A program made the translations under genes and the position numbers. Below are positions 31,033 to 39,427 of a stretch of 64,000 nucleotides of DNA, piece by piece (within the stretch, counting starts at the first letter, position 1; each line of letters opens with the position of its first letter). Below the pieces are notes generated by a model, which worked only from the letters and a program-made list of their open reading frames with translations, was not told where the DNA came from and made no database searches. The stretch spans positions 6,928,322 to 6,992,321 of the forward strand of contig NZ_CP036273.1 in assembly GCF_007747215.1 (NCBI RefSeq), given 5' to 3'. The DNA comes from Urbifossiella limnaea. Its GTDB lineage: Bacteria > Planctomycetota > Planctomycetia > Gemmatales > Gemmataceae.

Positions 31033-31380
31033 ATGGCCAAGGCCTGGGTCCACGCCGAGTCGTCGGCCAAGCGGTGGGGCGGGGTGCCGGAGGACTACAT
31101 CGCCATCCACGAGAAGATGGACCAGACGAAGTCCGCCCACGCGGAGGTGACGCACCGGTGCGTGTTCCACTCGGCGTTCGGCATCTTCGTCATCGAGGAC
31201 ATCTTCGGGCGGACGCTCACCAACTCGGCCGGGCGGGTGGTGCACGTGCGGGACGTCGCCGAACAACACGTGCTGGAAGACCTGGGGTTCATCCCCAGCC
31301 TGAGCGACTGGCTGAAGGAGATGCCCAGCCAGCCGTGGATGGCCGGGGTGCGGAAGGTGCCGGTGAGACTCGTGGACTAA
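31033..31380 (+). CDS. DUF6915-type small protein
   Basis: 115 residues. It carries the family's pattern: MAKAWVHAESSAKRWGGVPE, DYIAIHEKMDQTKSAHAEVT, HRCVFHSAFGIFVIEDIFG, TNSAGRVVHVRDVAEQHVLE and DLGFIPSLSDWLKEMP. This family is found in many bacteria and phages without a known role; conserved His and Glu residues might bind metal. It is unrelated to the array proteins on both sides but lies in the same orientation, 3 bp after one and 18 bp before the next, so it is probably in the same transcript. Confidence 0.8.
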   Translation: MAKAWVHAESSAKRWGGVPEDYIAIHEKMDQTKSAHAEVTHRCVFHSAFGIFVIEDIFGRTLTNSAGRVVHVRDVAEQHVLEDLGFIPSLSDWLKEMPSQPWMAGVRKVPVRLVD

Positions 31381-31398
31381 CCGCCGCGGGAGGCCGTG

Positions 31399-32181
31399 AT
31401 GCCCGACCTGTTCGTCGTCCGCCGCCGGCGGTGCTATTGGGAGAAACCGTCGGAGTTGGAGGCTCCGTACGCGGTGGCCGTGTGCGAGGACCGTGCGGCG
31501 GCGGAGGCGGCCGCGTTGACCCACAGCCGGTGGTACGCCCGCACCCGGTGTCCGAAAGGCGACCCGTTCCATGTCGACTGGCCGACGTGGGACGACGCCG
31601 TCCAGGAGTTGACCCGGGTCACGACGTTGCCCGTGTTCGCGCTCCGGGACTGGCTGATCGACGCCAACTTCCCTGATTACCCGCCGCACGTGATGCCACC
31701 CGGCGACAACGTTGATGTGAGGGCGTGGTCGGACTGGTGGTACCCGTTGATCTTCGGCGGGTACGTCACCACCGCCGACGGCGACCGGGGCGACCGCGTC
31801 CACCCGTACCCGTTCACGGCCGACCAGCTGGCCCACTTCTGGGAGGCCGCGAACCTGTTCCCGTTCTTCGAGGTGGCCGGGGTGGACTGGCACCCGTCGG
31901 CGGCCAAGAGGGGGGTAATGAGCGGACCGCGTTCCGTGCCGGTGTACGTGGTGATGCTGCACCACTGGAAGTACAGCGACGGCCCGTTCGACGGTGCGAA
32001 CCGCCCGGTGACGGCCTTCCGCGACCGGGCCGCCGCCGAGCGGGAGTGCGACCGGCTGACCGCCGAGGCGAAGGCCGACATCGACCGTGCGATGCGGTCG
32101 AACGGCTGCAGCGAGTTCGAGGAGGCCAGTTGGAAGTATCTGGTTGCCGAGTTGCGGCTGCCGGTCCCGGCGGAGGGGTGA
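31399..32181 (+). CDS. Tandem-array protein 3, unknown function
   Basis: 260 residues. I start at ATG 31399 (GGGAGG 8 bases upstream); a GTG at 31396 is next to it. Family motifs: CEDRAAAEAAALTHSRWYAR, VTTLPVFALRDWLIDANFPD, FTADQLAHFWEAANLFPFFE and the C-terminal unit VPVYVVMLHHWKYSDGPFDG with FRDRAAAERECDRL. Same layout as proteins 1 and 2, with the 'W.Y.D.P..G.N.P..AF' signature well kept. Function unknown; probably cytoplasmic. Confidence 0.75.
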   Translation: MPDLFVVRRRRCYWEKPSELEAPYAVAVCEDRAAAEAAALTHSRWYARTRCPKGDPFHVDWPTWDDAVQELTRVTTLPVFALRDWLIDANFPDYPPHVMPPGDNVDVRAWSDWWYPLIFGGYVTTADGDRGDRVHPYPFTADQLAHFWEAANLFPFFEVAGVDWHPSAAKRGVMSGPRSVPVYVVMLHHWKYSDGPFDGANRPVTAFRDRAAAERECDRLTAEAKADIDRAMRSNGCSEFEEASWKYLVAELRLPVPAEG

Positions 32182-32184
32182 CCC

Positions 32185-33822
32185 GTGTCCGCATTCGTGC
32201 TGGAGCGGTTCAGCTGGCGGCGGGTCGGGCCCGCGGGCTGGGTGCGCCTGCCGGGGGAGGTCGTCGTCGACCGGTTCGACGCGGCGGAGGACGCCCACAC
32301 CGAACAGGCCCGCCGCGAGGCCGACGTGCGTGAACTCGTCGGGCACCCGTTCCGCTGCGGCACCACCCTGGCCGAGTTCACCACGCTCCCCGAGTTCGCA
32401 TTTCTGGACTGGCTCCGCGCCGCCGACCTCGACCCGCCGGACCGCGACCCGGACGGGCGAACGCCGTGGCTCGCCTGGGCCGACCTGTTCGCCGGCGGGT
32501 GGACGCCGGCGCAACTCGCCCACGTCTGGGAGGGGTGCAACCGGGTGCGGTTCTTCCGCGTCCGCGAGCGGGCCGGCGACCCGTTGCACTGCGTGCTGCG
32601 GGTGAACTGGTGGCGGGACATGAACGACACCAATTTCTTGTCAGAGTCAGAGGGCGGGACCCCCCTCGCCCTGTGGCACGACCGCCCGGCGGCCGAGCGG
32701 GACCGGACCGCCAAGCAGGCACTGGCCGCGGCCGAGACGGCGGCCGCCCAGCGGACGCTCGGCGAACCGGACCTCGCGTTCGACCCCGGCCCGCGAGCCG
32801 CGGCGGCCAACCCGTTCGGCCCCACTCCCGTGCCGCAGCCGACCGCCGAGGCCACGGCGGTGAGCCACGCGGACGTGATAGATGTCGATCGTGGCGAGCC
32901 GGAGTTGGGCGTGCCCGCCGAATCGCTCGCCGACACCGCGTTCGTCGTCGTCCGGTTCGGCTGGGAACCCTTGACGGACGAGTTCGACGCTGTGCCTGGC
33001 CTGTTCGAGCGGCCGGACGGGGTTGGCGGGGTGCCGGTGCGGGTGTTCGCCCGCCGGGAGGAGGCCGAACGGTTCCGCGACCGCGGCGAGTCGGAGTATC
33101 GTGCGTTCGCCAACCCGTACCGCTTCCGCCCGGCCGGGCTCCGCCGGGGCGGGTGGGACGCCCACGACCTGCCCGCCGCCGTGCGTGACCTCGGCATCGA
33201 CCGACCGTTCCCCGCCCCGGCGAGGCACGATTTCGTCGGTCATCGCCGGGCGTGCGCCGACTGGTGGACACACGTCGCGGGCGGGTTGACCGACGCACAG
33301 CGGGCGGGGTTGTGGGAGCTGACGTGGGAGTCCGGCCCGCTCGCCCTGTACGAGGTGCGGCAGTTGCGGGTGGGCGATGCCCGTCACCGTCCCCCACGGC
33401 GCGTACGCACCCTCTACTACGTGCGGGCGACCAACTGGATTCCGGACGGCGGCCCGGCCAACAACCCGGTGCGGTTCCTGGGCGCGTTCGCCGACCCCGC
33501 CCGGGCGGAAGCGGTACGGGATGAGGCCGAGCGGGCGTTCCGGGATTCCCCCCCGCCGGACTCGCCACCGCCGTTCCCCTGGGAGCCGGACCGCGACTGG
33601 ACCTGGTACAGCAGCCTGACGGTCTCGCAAGCGAGACAGCACCTGGTCGACCACGGGCTGATCGACGACACCGCCCTCGCGGGATTCCTCCCGGACCCTG
33701 GGTGGTGGCAGTACTCCCCCCGCCGGCCGTTCCGGACGGAGCAGGTGCGGGCACTCTGGGAGGTGTTCGACCGGGTGCGGCTGTACGAGGTGCTGGCCCT
33801 GCCGACGGAGGTGGGCGAATGA
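32185..33822 (+). CDS. Tandem-array protein 4, double length
   Basis: 545 residues from GTG 32185 (GGAGGGG upstream), twice the size of its neighbours. The first half has FTTLPEFAFLDWLRAADLDP and FAGGWTPAQLAHVWEGCNRV. The second half restarts (DTAFVVVRFGWEPLTDEFDA, FARREEAERFRDRGESEYRA, LPAAVRDLGIDRPFP, GLTDAQRAGLWELTW) and ends with a C-terminal unit (RTLYYVRATNWIPDGGPANN, FADPARAEAVRDEAERAF). It is best explained as an in-frame fusion of two array members. The linker at about 195-250 is Ala/Pro-rich. The stop overlaps the next ATG. Confidence 0.72.
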   Translation: MSAFVLERFSWRRVGPAGWVRLPGEVVVDRFDAAEDAHTEQARREADVRELVGHPFRCGTTLAEFTTLPEFAFLDWLRAADLDPPDRDPDGRTPWLAWADLFAGGWTPAQLAHVWEGCNRVRFFRVRERAGDPLHCVLRVNWWRDMNDTNFLSESEGGTPLALWHDRPAAERDRTAKQALAAAETAAAQRTLGEPDLAFDPGPRAAAANPFGPTPVPQPTAEATAVSHADVIDVDRGEPELGVPAESLADTAFVVVRFGWEPLTDEFDAVPGLFERPDGVGGVPVRVFARREEAERFRDRGESEYRAFANPYRFRPAGLRRGGWDAHDLPAAVRDLGIDRPFPAPARHDFVGHRRACADWWTHVAGGLTDAQRAGLWELTWESGPLALYEVRQLRVGDARHRPPRRVRTLYYVRATNWIPDGGPANNPVRFLGAFADPARAEAVRDEAERAFRDSPPPDSPPPFPWEPDRDWTWYSSLTVSQARQHLVDHGLIDDTALAGFLPDPGWWQYSPRRPFRTEQVRALWEVFDRVRLYEVLALPTEVGE

Positions 33823-34028
33823 CCGCGACCCCGAAACGGACCGTGTTCGTCCTGGCCCGCAGCGACTGGATTTACCATGACGGGCCGTGGGGCGGCGATT
33901 ACGCCTTCCTGCGGGGGTACCCCACCCGCGAGGAGGCCGAGGCCGCCGTCCCCGGCCAGCCGCTGGACCGGCAGTTCGGCCCGGCCGAGCAGAGCTACCA
34001 GATCGTTGAGGTGCCGCTGGAGGAATGA
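33819..34028 (+). CDS. Tandem-array protein 5, single-unit short form
   Basis: 69 residues. It consists of only one copy of the repeated unit: RTVFVLARSDWIYHDGPWGG followed by YPTREEAEAAVPGQP and ending YQIVEVPLEE. It matches the C-terminal units of the longer genes (VYVVMLHHWKYSDGPFDG; VVELPL endings). This shows that the unit can exist alone and gives its borders. The ATG overlaps the upstream stop. Confidence 0.7.
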   Translation: MTATPKRTVFVLARSDWIYHDGPWGGDYAFLRGYPTREEAEAAVPGQPLDRQFGPAEQSYQIVEVPLEE

Positions 34029-34032
34029 CGCC

Positions 34033-34689
34033 GTGCCCGACCGCTTCGACCTCGGCTGCTCGCCCGTCGTGTTCGACGCCGGGGAGCACACCCTGCTCAG
34101 CCAGTCCGGGCACCGGCTCCAGGCGCTGCTCGGCGGGACGGTCAGCCCGCGGGACCGGGACGAGAGCTACTTCGTCCGCTGCGTCCGGGCGGACGCCGAC
34201 TACGACTCGCACCAGTGCCTGGAGGCGGAGGCGTGGCGGAAGATGATCGAACGGCGGGAGTTCGAACTCCTGAACCCGCCGCCGGGGCCGGGCCGCACCT
34301 GGGTCCGCCCGGACGAACTCCTGCCGGGGATCGTCCTCACCGCCGACCCGGCGCGCCCGCTCTTGCTCACCCGCGGGGTGGGTGTCGAATACCGCGGGCA
34401 CCCGCACGACGAGTACCGGTTGGCCCGACAGTTCCCGTGGCGGCGGGCCGACCACGACGGCTGGTGGCGTCAGGTGCTGAACCTGTCGACCGGGAAGCTG
34501 GAGGAGTTCGCGCCGCCGCCCGCGCAGGGGCCGTTGTCACCGGGGTGGACATCGCCACCAACCTGTTGGAGCAGGCCCGGTCGCGGGCCGCGGCGGAGGG
34601 GCTCACCGCCCGGTTCGACGAGGGGGACGCGGAGAAAGTGCCGTACCTTGACTCGAGCTTCGACGCAGTCATCAGCATGTTCGTGGTGA
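34033..34689 (+). CDS. Hypothetical protein, C-terminus replaced at a DNA junction
   Basis: 218 residues from GTG 34033 (GAGGA just upstream). Residues 1-165 look like a genuine protein (FDLGCSPVVFDAGEHTLLSQ, SYFVRCVRADADYDSHQCLE, QFPWRRADHDGWWRQVLNLS). The last 50 or so (from about 34526) are Arg/Ser/Pro-rich and are read in the wrong frame through a methyltransferase gene that is in frame +1. So this gene has probably lost its true 3' end. Function unknown. Confidence 0.55.
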   Translation: MPDRFDLGCSPVVFDAGEHTLLSQSGHRLQALLGGTVSPRDRDESYFVRCVRADADYDSHQCLEAEAWRKMIERREFELLNPPPGPGRTWVRPDELLPGIVLTADPARPLLLTRGVGVEYRGHPHDEYRLARQFPWRRADHDGWWRQVLNLSTGKLEEFAPPPAQGPLSPGWTSPPTCWSRPGRGPRRRGSPPGSTRGTRRKCRTLTRASTQSSACSW

Positions 34690-35150
34690 TGTTCGCTCCG
34701 CGCCCGGAACTGTCGGCCGCCGAGTTGCTCCGCGTCTGTCGTCCGGGCGGCACCATCGCGCTGGCGAACTGGACACCGGGCGGGTTCGTCGGGCAGATGT
34801 TCAAGACGATCGCCGGCCACGTCCCGCCTCCTGCGGGGTTGCCGTCGCCGATCCAGTGGGGGGACGAGGCGAAGGTGCGGGAGCGGCTGGACAGCGGCGC
34901 CACCGACCTGCGAACCACACCGCAGATGATCGCGTTCGAGTTCCCGTTCGAACCGGCGGCGGTGGTGGAGTTCTGGCGGGTGTATTACGGGCCGACGAAC
35001 CGGGCGTTCGAGGCGCTGGCCGCCGAGCCGGGCCAGCAGTCTGCGCTTCGGGCCGACCTGGAGCGGCTGTGGACGAGCCATAACCAGACGACGGGCGGCA
35101 CGACGCGGGTCGAGTCGGAGTACCTGGAGGTGATCGCCACCCGCCTGTGA
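34525..35150 (+). pseudogene. 5'-truncated SAM methyltransferase
   Basis: The frame reads GAVVTGVDIATNLLEQARSR, AEKVPYLDSSFDAVISMFVV, LLRVCRPGGTIALANWTPGG and VEFWRVYYGPTNRAFEALAA, a normal class I methyltransferase from the end of motif I onward. The glycine-rich SAM loop and everything before it are missing. It joins the truncated gene 34033 at about 34525. No start codon or ribosome site serves this frame, so it is probably a dead fragment. Confidence 0.8.
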
Positions 35151-35359
35151 TCCTCACCGCCACGACCCGACCTTGGGTGCTCCGGTCCGACACGCCGAGG
35201 GCGGTAATCACGATTAACCCCACCGGCCGCCTTCCACCATTCGGTGCGACACTTCGCGCCCGTCCGGGCAATTAACACGTCCAGAGATTCCGCCAGACAG
35301 CCGCCGGCCGGTCACGCCGAAGGTCGCTGTGGGCTACACCCCGATGTGGAGGTGCCCCC

Positions 35360-35545
35360 GTGACCCCGGCCGTAGCCGTACGCCCCTTCGACCGCACCCC
35401 GCCCACTGAATTGACCGCCGCAGAGCGAGCCGCCGCCGTCGCCGCCCTGCTCGCCGCCGGCCTCCTCCGCCACCTCCACCCGGCCGCCTTCCCGCCCCCG
35501 CCCGGTGCTACGAATTCGCAGGAAAAGACAGGCGAATCGACTTGA
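35360..35545 (+). CDS. Small protein of the recombinase module
   Basis: 61 residues from GTG 35360 (GGAGG 7 bases upstream). The core LTAAERAAAVAALLAAGLLR resembles the short proteins often found just before DUF2924/serine-recombinase genes in integrated elements. It is probably helical and no function is known. It is followed by the DUF2924 gene after 71 bp. Confidence 0.55.
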   Translation: MTPAVAVRPFDRTPPTELTAAERAAAVAALLAAGLLRHLHPAAFPPPPGATNSQEKTGEST

Positions 35546-35616
35546 TGCGTCGCCCCGCGCGAGCGTTACTGTCCACGCCGGTTAACGACCCCCGAGACAC
35601 CCGCGAGGAGGACTGC

Positions 35617-36120
35617 ATGCCCGCGACGACCGACAAGCCGCCGACGCTCGCGAGGGAGCTGGCGGCGCTGGCGAGGATGACCGCGGCCGAGCTCCGCGAC
35701 CGGTACGCGGCGGTGTTCGGCGAGCCGGCCGCGTCCGGCAACCGCGCCTGGTTGGCCCGCCGCGTCGGGTGGCGCCTGCAGGCGCTGGCCGAGGGCGACC
35801 TGAGCGAACGGGCACGCGCCCGGGCCGCCGATCTGGCCCGGGACGCCGACCTCCGCCTCTCCGCCCCGAAGGAGCAGCCCGAGCCCACCAGCACGGCCAC
35901 GCCCATCCCGGCGGTCCACGACCCGCGGCTGCCGGGGGTGGGGACGGTGCTGACCCGCCGGTACAAGGGCGGCGAGGTCCGGGTGAAGATCGCCGCCGAC
36001 GGGTTCGAGTACGCCGGCGAGCGATACGGGTCGCTCAGCGCCGTCGCCAAGGCGGTGACCGGCACCCACACGAACGGGTTCCTCTTCTTCCGCCTCACCC
36101 GGACGGGGAGTGCCGCATGA
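35617..36120 (+). CDS. DUF2924 protein, partner of the serine recombinase
   Basis: 167 residues from ATG 35617 (GAGGAGGAC upstream); a TTG/ATG pair at 35542 would add 25 poor residues. Family features: RELAALARMTAAELRDRYAA, GNRAWLARRVGWRLQALAEG, then PGVGTVLTRRYKGGEVRVKI and YGSLSAVAKAVTGTHTNGFLFF. DUF2924 proteins nearly always precede a large serine recombinase in phages and integrative elements, probably as a DNA-binding helper or directionality factor (inference). The stop overlaps the recombinase ATG (ATGA), so they are coupled. Confidence 0.88.
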   Translation: MPATTDKPPTLARELAALARMTAAELRDRYAAVFGEPAASGNRAWLARRVGWRLQALAEGDLSERARARAADLARDADLRLSAPKEQPEPTSTATPIPAVHDPRLPGVGTVLTRRYKGGEVRVKIAADGFEYAGERYGSLSAVAKAVTGTHTNGFLFFRLTRTGSAA

Positions 36121-37706
36121 CCACCACGAAGCCAGGTCACCGCCCCACGGTGAAGCTCGTCCGCTGTGCCGTCTACACGCGGAAGTCCACCGAGGAGGGG
36201 CTGGAGCAGGAGTTCAACAGCCTCGACGCCCAGCGGGACGCGGGCGAGGCGTACGTCCGCAGTCAGAGCGGCGAGGGGTGGGTGGCCCTGCCGGACCGGT
36301 ACGACGACGGCGGGTTCACCGGCGGCAACACCGACCGCCCCGGGCTGCGGCGGCTGATGGCCGACGTCGAGGCGGGCCGGGTGGACTGCGTGGTCGTGTA
36401 CAAGGTGGACCGGCTCAGCCGGAGCCTCCTCGACTTCGCCCAGCTGATGCAGCGGTTCGAGCAGAAGGGCGTGTCCTTCGTCAGCGTCACGCAGCAGTTC
36501 AACACGGCGTCGAGCATGGGCCGACTGGTGCTCAACGTGCTCCTGTCCTTCGCCCAGTTCGAGCGGGAGATCGTCGGCGAGCGGACGCGGGACAAGATCG
36601 CGGCCACCCGCCGCAAGGGCATCTGGTCCGGGGGCCGGCCGGTGCTGGGCTACGACCGCGAGCCCGGCGGCCGAAGGCTCGTCATCCACGCCGCCGAGGC
36701 CGAGCGGGTCCGCGACATCTTCGGGCTCTACCTGCGGCACGGGTCGCTCCTCCCGGTGGTGAAGGAGCTCGGCCGGCGGGGGTGGGTCACCAAGCGGTGG
36801 GCGGACAAGGCCGGCCGGGTCACGGGCGGGAAGCCCTTCACCCGCACCAGCCTGTACCAACTCCTCACCAACCCGCTGTACGCCGGGCGGGTGCGGTACA
36901 AGGCCGACGTGTTCCCCGGCGAGCACCCGGCCCTCATCGACCCTGCCACCTTTGACCGGGTGCAGGAGCGGCTCTGCACGAACGGCACGCAGGGGGCCGG
37001 GCCGGGGTCGCCGGACAAGTACGGCGCCCTGCTCAAGGGCCTGCTGCGGTGCGGCCCGTGCCGGGCGGCGATGACGCCCACCTGCACGACGAAGGGCGCC
37101 CGCACCTACCGCTACTACGCCTGCGTCGCTGGGCACAAGAAGGGCGCAGCCGCCTGCCCGTCGCGGCCGGTCCCGGCCGGGCCGGTGGAGGGGTTCGTGG
37201 TGGACCGGGTGCGGGCCGCCGGCCGCGACCCCGACCTGCTTCGTCAGGTCGTCGAGCAGGTCCGCCATCAGCAGGCCGAGCGGCTCGCCGAACTCGCGGC
37301 GGAGGAGAAGGGGCTGGCGGCCGAGCTGGCCGGGCTGAAGCGGCACCTGGCGCTGGAGTCGGCCCGGTTCCGGCCCGGCGACGACAACGCTGAGGTGGTG
37401 CGGCGGCTGGCCGGCCTGCTCGACCAGCAGAGGCTCGCCGAGGACCGGCTCCGGCGGGTGAAGGAGCAGGCCCGTGAGGTCAAGGCGGCGAGCGTGTCCG
37501 AGGCCGACGCCGCGGCGGCGCTGGCGGGGTTCGACCCGGTGTGGGCGGCGCTCGCCCCCTCCGAGCGGGCGCGGGTCATCGGGCTGCTGGTCGAGAAGGT
37601 GGTGTACGACGGGGCGGCGGGGAAGGTCGCAGTGACCTTCCGGCCGAGCGGGATCACGGCCCTGGCCGGCGAGCTGGCCGACCGCCAGCAGGGGATGGTG
37701 GCATGA
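36117..37706 (+). CDS. Large serine recombinase (integrase)
   Basis: 529 residues. The resolvase domain has the nucleophile S24 in CAVYTRKSTEEGLEQEFNSL, then VVVYKVDRLSRSLLDFAQLM and SSMGRLVLNVLLSFAQFERE. The recombinase domain follows (GGRPVLGYDREPGGRRLVIH, FTRTSLYQLLTNPLYAGRVR), then a zinc ribbon (LLRCGPCRAAMTPTCTTKGA with YYACVAGHKKGAAACPS) and a coiled coil (about 380-450). Serine integrases join short attP and attB sites with a 2-bp core. It very likely moved the DNA that follows. The attachment sites cannot be seen without a comparison strain. Confidence 0.93.
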   Translation: MTTTKPGHRPTVKLVRCAVYTRKSTEEGLEQEFNSLDAQRDAGEAYVRSQSGEGWVALPDRYDDGGFTGGNTDRPGLRRLMADVEAGRVDCVVVYKVDRLSRSLLDFAQLMQRFEQKGVSFVSVTQQFNTASSMGRLVLNVLLSFAQFEREIVGERTRDKIAATRRKGIWSGGRPVLGYDREPGGRRLVIHAAEAERVRDIFGLYLRHGSLLPVVKELGRRGWVTKRWADKAGRVTGGKPFTRTSLYQLLTNPLYAGRVRYKADVFPGEHPALIDPATFDRVQERLCTNGTQGAGPGSPDKYGALLKGLLRCGPCRAAMTPTCTTKGARTYRYYACVAGHKKGAAACPSRPVPAGPVEGFVVDRVRAAGRDPDLLRQVVEQVRHQQAERLAELAAEEKGLAAELAGLKRHLALESARFRPGDDNAEVVRRLAGLLDQQRLAEDRLRRVKEQAREVKAASVSEADAAAALAGFDPVWAALAPSERARVIGLLVEKVVYDGAAGKVAVTFRPSGITALAGELADRQQGMVA

Positions 37707-38134
37707 CCGACGCGACGCTGACGATCGAGGGGACCGTCCACATCACCCGCCGGGGTCACGGCGGCCGGCCCGAACTGCGGGACGGCCCGGCACCGGCCGA
37801 ACCCCCGCCCGAGCGGGTGCCGCGGGTGGCCCGGCTGATGGCGCTGGCGATCAAGCTGGACGGGCTCGTCCGCACGGGGGTGGTGCGCGACTACGCCGCG
37901 CTGGCCCGGCTGGGGCGGGTGACGCCGGCGCGGATCACCCAGGTGATGAACCTGACACTGCTCGCCCCCGACATCCAGGAGGCACTGCTGTTCCTGCCGC
38001 CTGTGACCGCGGGGCGGGAGCCGCTGGCGCTGGCCGACCTGCAGCCGGTGGCGGCGGTGCGCGACTGGCGGGGGCAGCGAAGGGCCTGGCGTGAGCTCAC
38101 GGCCCGCCGACCAAACCGGCGGGCCGGCGAGTGA
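37703..38134 (+). CDS. HTH protein of the recombinase module
   Basis: 143 residues; the ATG overlaps the recombinase stop. A helix-turn-helix is likely in VVRDYAALARLGRVTPARIT followed by QVMNLTLLAPDIQEALLFLP. This third member is regularly found after DUF2924 and the recombinase. It probably binds DNA as a regulator or recombination directionality helper (inference). The N-terminal part (TLTIEGTVHITRRGHGGRPE) is short and basic. Confidence 0.75.
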   Translation: MTDATLTIEGTVHITRRGHGGRPELRDGPAPAEPPPERVPRVARLMALAIKLDGLVRTGVVRDYAALARLGRVTPARITQVMNLTLLAPDIQEALLFLPPVTAGREPLALADLQPVAAVRDWRGQRRAWRELTARRPNRRAGE

Positions 38135-38251
38135 GCCGGACCGATTTTTTCGATCTTCGGGTTTGCACGGGATCGTCGGGCGAGTATGCTGGTGACGCGC
38201 ATGCCCGTCCATTTCTGGACGCCCGTGCGCTCACCCCACGCGGCGCCGCCG

Positions 38252-39409
38252 ATGGCCACCTTCCGCCTCCCGCACCTGTCCGCCCCCAGCGTCCTCCGGG
38301 CCGTCGACCGCGAGCCCCTCCTCCGCTTCCTCGCCCCCTACCGCCCCTACCTCGCCGCCCGCGGCGCCGACCTTCCCGCCCCCGGCACAACGGGGCGCAT
38401 CCCCTACGAGTCGCTCGTCGCGGCCCTCATGGCCCCCGACGCCGACACGCCCGCCGACCTCGTCGAGGCCCTCTACTACGTCGACGGCATGGCCACCCCG
38501 GAGGGGATGCACGCCCTCCTCGCCGTCGCCGCCGCCGCCGGCCTCGCCCTCGACGGCGCCGACCTCACGCCGGCCGAGGTCGCCGTCCAGGTGTGGCTCG
38601 CCGCCCCCGACCGGCTCGAACGCGCCCACGCCGAGCAGCACCTCCCCAACCCCCGGTCGTTCGAGTACTTCCAGACCGACGCCTCCGCCCCGGCGGCCGC
38701 CCCCGCCCTCACGCCCGACGTCACCGCCGCGCTCGAGGGCGAGATGAACGACTGGTTCGCGGCCAACCGCCGCGGCCGCACCGCCCGGGTGTTCGCCTTC
38801 CCCCGCCCCGACGTGACGTGGTTCCTCGTCCGCCACGGCGAGCCGTTCAAGCGGGAGGAGGCGGCCGCCGCCGACGCCGAGCCCGGGAGCGTCGCCTACC
38901 GGCCCCTCCGGTACGACGTGGTCGCGTACGACCCGGCCCTCGGCGAGCTCCGGGTGAGCGCCCGGCTCAAGGGGGAGAAGGACCTGTACCGGGCGGCCTT
39001 CGGGCTCCACCTGTTCGGGCGGGCCGACTACTTCCCGGACGCGCTCAAGTACACCCTCGAGCCGCTCCGGGCGGCCGCCGACGCGGCGCTCGTGTGTGCC
39101 GACGTGCCGGGGCTGGAGTGGGTGCGGCTGCGGGAGATCCACTTCGCGTGGGGCGGGGCCCAGGCCGAGTACGAGATCGTCCGGGCGGCCGACGTGTTCG
39201 CCGCCTTCCGCGACCGCGGGCGGGCGGTCCCGGACCGGCCGAAGCTCGCCCGGGCGGTGTTCCAGGTGAAGCCGGCGGACGCCCGCCGGCCGCGGGCGGT
39301 GACGATCAAGCCGCCTAACGTCGCGCTGTACGCCCGGGACCACGAGTCCCCGGCGGTCGAGGCCTGGCTCCGGGCCCGCGGGTTCCTCGACGTGTACCCC
39401 GCCGCCTGA
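38252..39409 (+). CDS. Hypothetical protein of the element
   Basis: 385 residues from ATG 38252; ATGs at 38186 and 38201 would add 22 or 17 residues. It is a mostly helical N-terminal half (IPYESLVAALMAPDADTPAD, VEALYYVDGMATPEGMHALL) and a beta-rich C-terminal half (VAYRPLRYDVVAYDPALGEL, YEIVRAADVFAAFRDRGRAV, AVFQVKPADARRPRAVTIKP). I recognise no domain and see no membrane segment. It is the first gene after the recombinase module, followed after 18 bp by another unknown gene, so it probably belongs to the element's core functions. Confidence 0.75.
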   Translation: MATFRLPHLSAPSVLRAVDREPLLRFLAPYRPYLAARGADLPAPGTTGRIPYESLVAALMAPDADTPADLVEALYYVDGMATPEGMHALLAVAAAAGLALDGADLTPAEVAVQVWLAAPDRLERAHAEQHLPNPRSFEYFQTDASAPAAAPALTPDVTAALEGEMNDWFAANRRGRTARVFAFPRPDVTWFLVRHGEPFKREEAAAADAEPGSVAYRPLRYDVVAYDPALGELRVSARLKGEKDLYRAAFGLHLFGRADYFPDALKYTLEPLRAAADAALVCADVPGLEWVRLREIHFAWGGAQAEYEIVRAADVFAAFRDRGRAVPDRPKLARAVFQVKPADARRPRAVTIKPPNVALYARDHESPAVEAWLRARGFLDVYPAA

Positions 39410-39427
39410 CCGCCACCCCACCTCCCC

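Noticed and set aside
30010-32589. An 859-residue minus-strand reading frame across the tandem array
   Set aside because: The plus-strand array genes have stop-start overlaps and shared motifs; the minus reading has none.
35151-35359. An att site beside the recombinase genes
   Set aside because: Serine integrase sites are short with a 2-bp core; I found no matching copy at the far end of the element, so none can be named.
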